Shown: positions 63,395 through 64,000 of the stretch, piece after piece | Position numbering within the stretch: the stretch's first letter is position 1 | Layout: each line of letters opens with the position of its first letter | Source of the DNA: Trichomonas vaginalis G3 | Lineage: Eukaryota > Parabasalia > Trichomonadida > Trichomonadidae | NCBI RefSeq assembly: GCF_026262505.1 | Contig: NC_067206.1 | Location: 11,303,507 to 11,367,506, forward strand | Direction: 5' to 3' | DNA length: 64,000 bases | Translations under genes and position numbers: made by a program | Notes under the pieces: model-generated | Told to the model about the DNA's origin: nothing | Database searches by the model: none | The model's input: only the letters and a program-made list of their open reading frames with translations

Positions 63395-64000
63395 TATTGA
63401 AAATCATTTTAATTGGATAGAAAATATTATATAGTTAATGTATCAACAGTTGTTTTTCGAAAAATGTCACTTTTGAAATATTTACTTTCTCTCTGAGTAC
63501 AGATCTTGAAAGAAGCTTAGCCTTTCGTTCAGAACAGATCATAGTTGAAGAAGGATGTTATTTCGGAGTCCATGGTAAAATATTTCAATAAATTTATATT
63601 CATATTTAAAGCTTTGTTTTTCCCAATTTCTCTCCTTTACTTTCTTATTATAAATTAATCATAATTAAAAGACAAAGAAATATCTATTAGCATTGTAAGG
63701 AACAGTTCAGTTATTCTTTGTTATTCGAGAATTTATATTCTAGACCTCAATTGGATTCAGCAATATATGCATTTCTGGTTACCAATATGAATGCGTTACA
63801 GATATAATACATGTTCAATAAAAAAAAAAAATCGAAAGTAGAAACCAAAGCAAAGTAAATCAGATCTAATTCCTTTAATGAAGTAAAAAAAGGAAGTTCA
63901 ATAATTTATTATATATTACTTTATTTTATTTTTATTTTTTAAATTTTTATAAATTTATTTCAGTAAATTTATAAAATGTTGTACATTTTTTCCATTAGAT
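63395..64000. other. Intergenic to window edge
   Basis: AT-rich, no coding frame. A less AT-rich block at about 63465-63580 has a TCACTTTT at its left edge (63468) and could be the start of a transcript or a non-coding RNA, but no family is recognisable. Confidence 0.4.

Overview
This is an AT-rich eukaryotic window, most likely from a trichomonad parabasalid (Trichomonas vaginalis or a close relative). Three observations support this. Host genes are compact and show no introns. The chaperonin-10 gene and one unknown gene have a TCA(C/T)T(T/A) initiator 16 or 11 bases before the ATG, the hallmark promoter of trichomonads, and the chaperonin-10 has a short Met-Leu-Thr-Ser presequence of hydrogenosomal type. 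Most of the window is made of very similar Maverick/Polinton elements, a family known to be highly abundant in T. vaginalis. The species itself is an inference.

Layout. 1-1527 is the tail of Polinton A, which runs off the left edge. 1528-9036 is a host block: a La-motif protein, a Cdc20/Cdh1-type WD40 protein, Cpn10, a DHHC palmitoyltransferase, a DENND6-like protein, then 1.9 kb of repeat-bearing intergenic DNA. 9037-31875 is Polinton B. 31876-36947 is host or other DNA: a broken MULE-type DNA transposon, a 368-residue unknown gene and a tRNA-like Pol III unit. 36948-62415 is Polinton C, in the opposite orientation to B. 62416-64000 holds a proteasome beta subunit of the PSMB2 type.

The Polintons share one plan. 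From the methyltransferase end it runs: D12-type adenine methyltransferase, 43-residue membrane peptide, 120-residue protein, two small MG-starting amphipathic proteins, a 260-290 residue protein family, a bacteriophage-tail-type fiber, retroviral-type integrase, small proteins, protein-primed DNA polymerase B, an accessory block (KilA-N, GIY-YIG, unknowns), packaging ATPase, SF3 helicase, a putative minor capsid protein, the major capsid protein, and a large Pro/Gln-rich structural protein. Ends are A/T homopolymers followed by a GC-rich hairpin-forming inverted repeat. The copies look recent because homologous stretches are nearly identical. B and C are both broken: roughly twenty breaks in B outside its centre, and perhaps thirty in C. 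Some may be sequencing error. The centre of B (about 19.9-25.9 kb), with a 100-N gap, is out of order and noisy and looks like an assembly patch.

The most interesting points are the phage-like fiber inside a eukaryotic Polinton, the adenine methyltransferase with an overlapping membrane peptide, 16-18 bp bidirectional promoters, an element-wide TTTTTAY start motif contrasted with host-type initiators at the terminal genes, and hairpin repeats that co-vary between copies.
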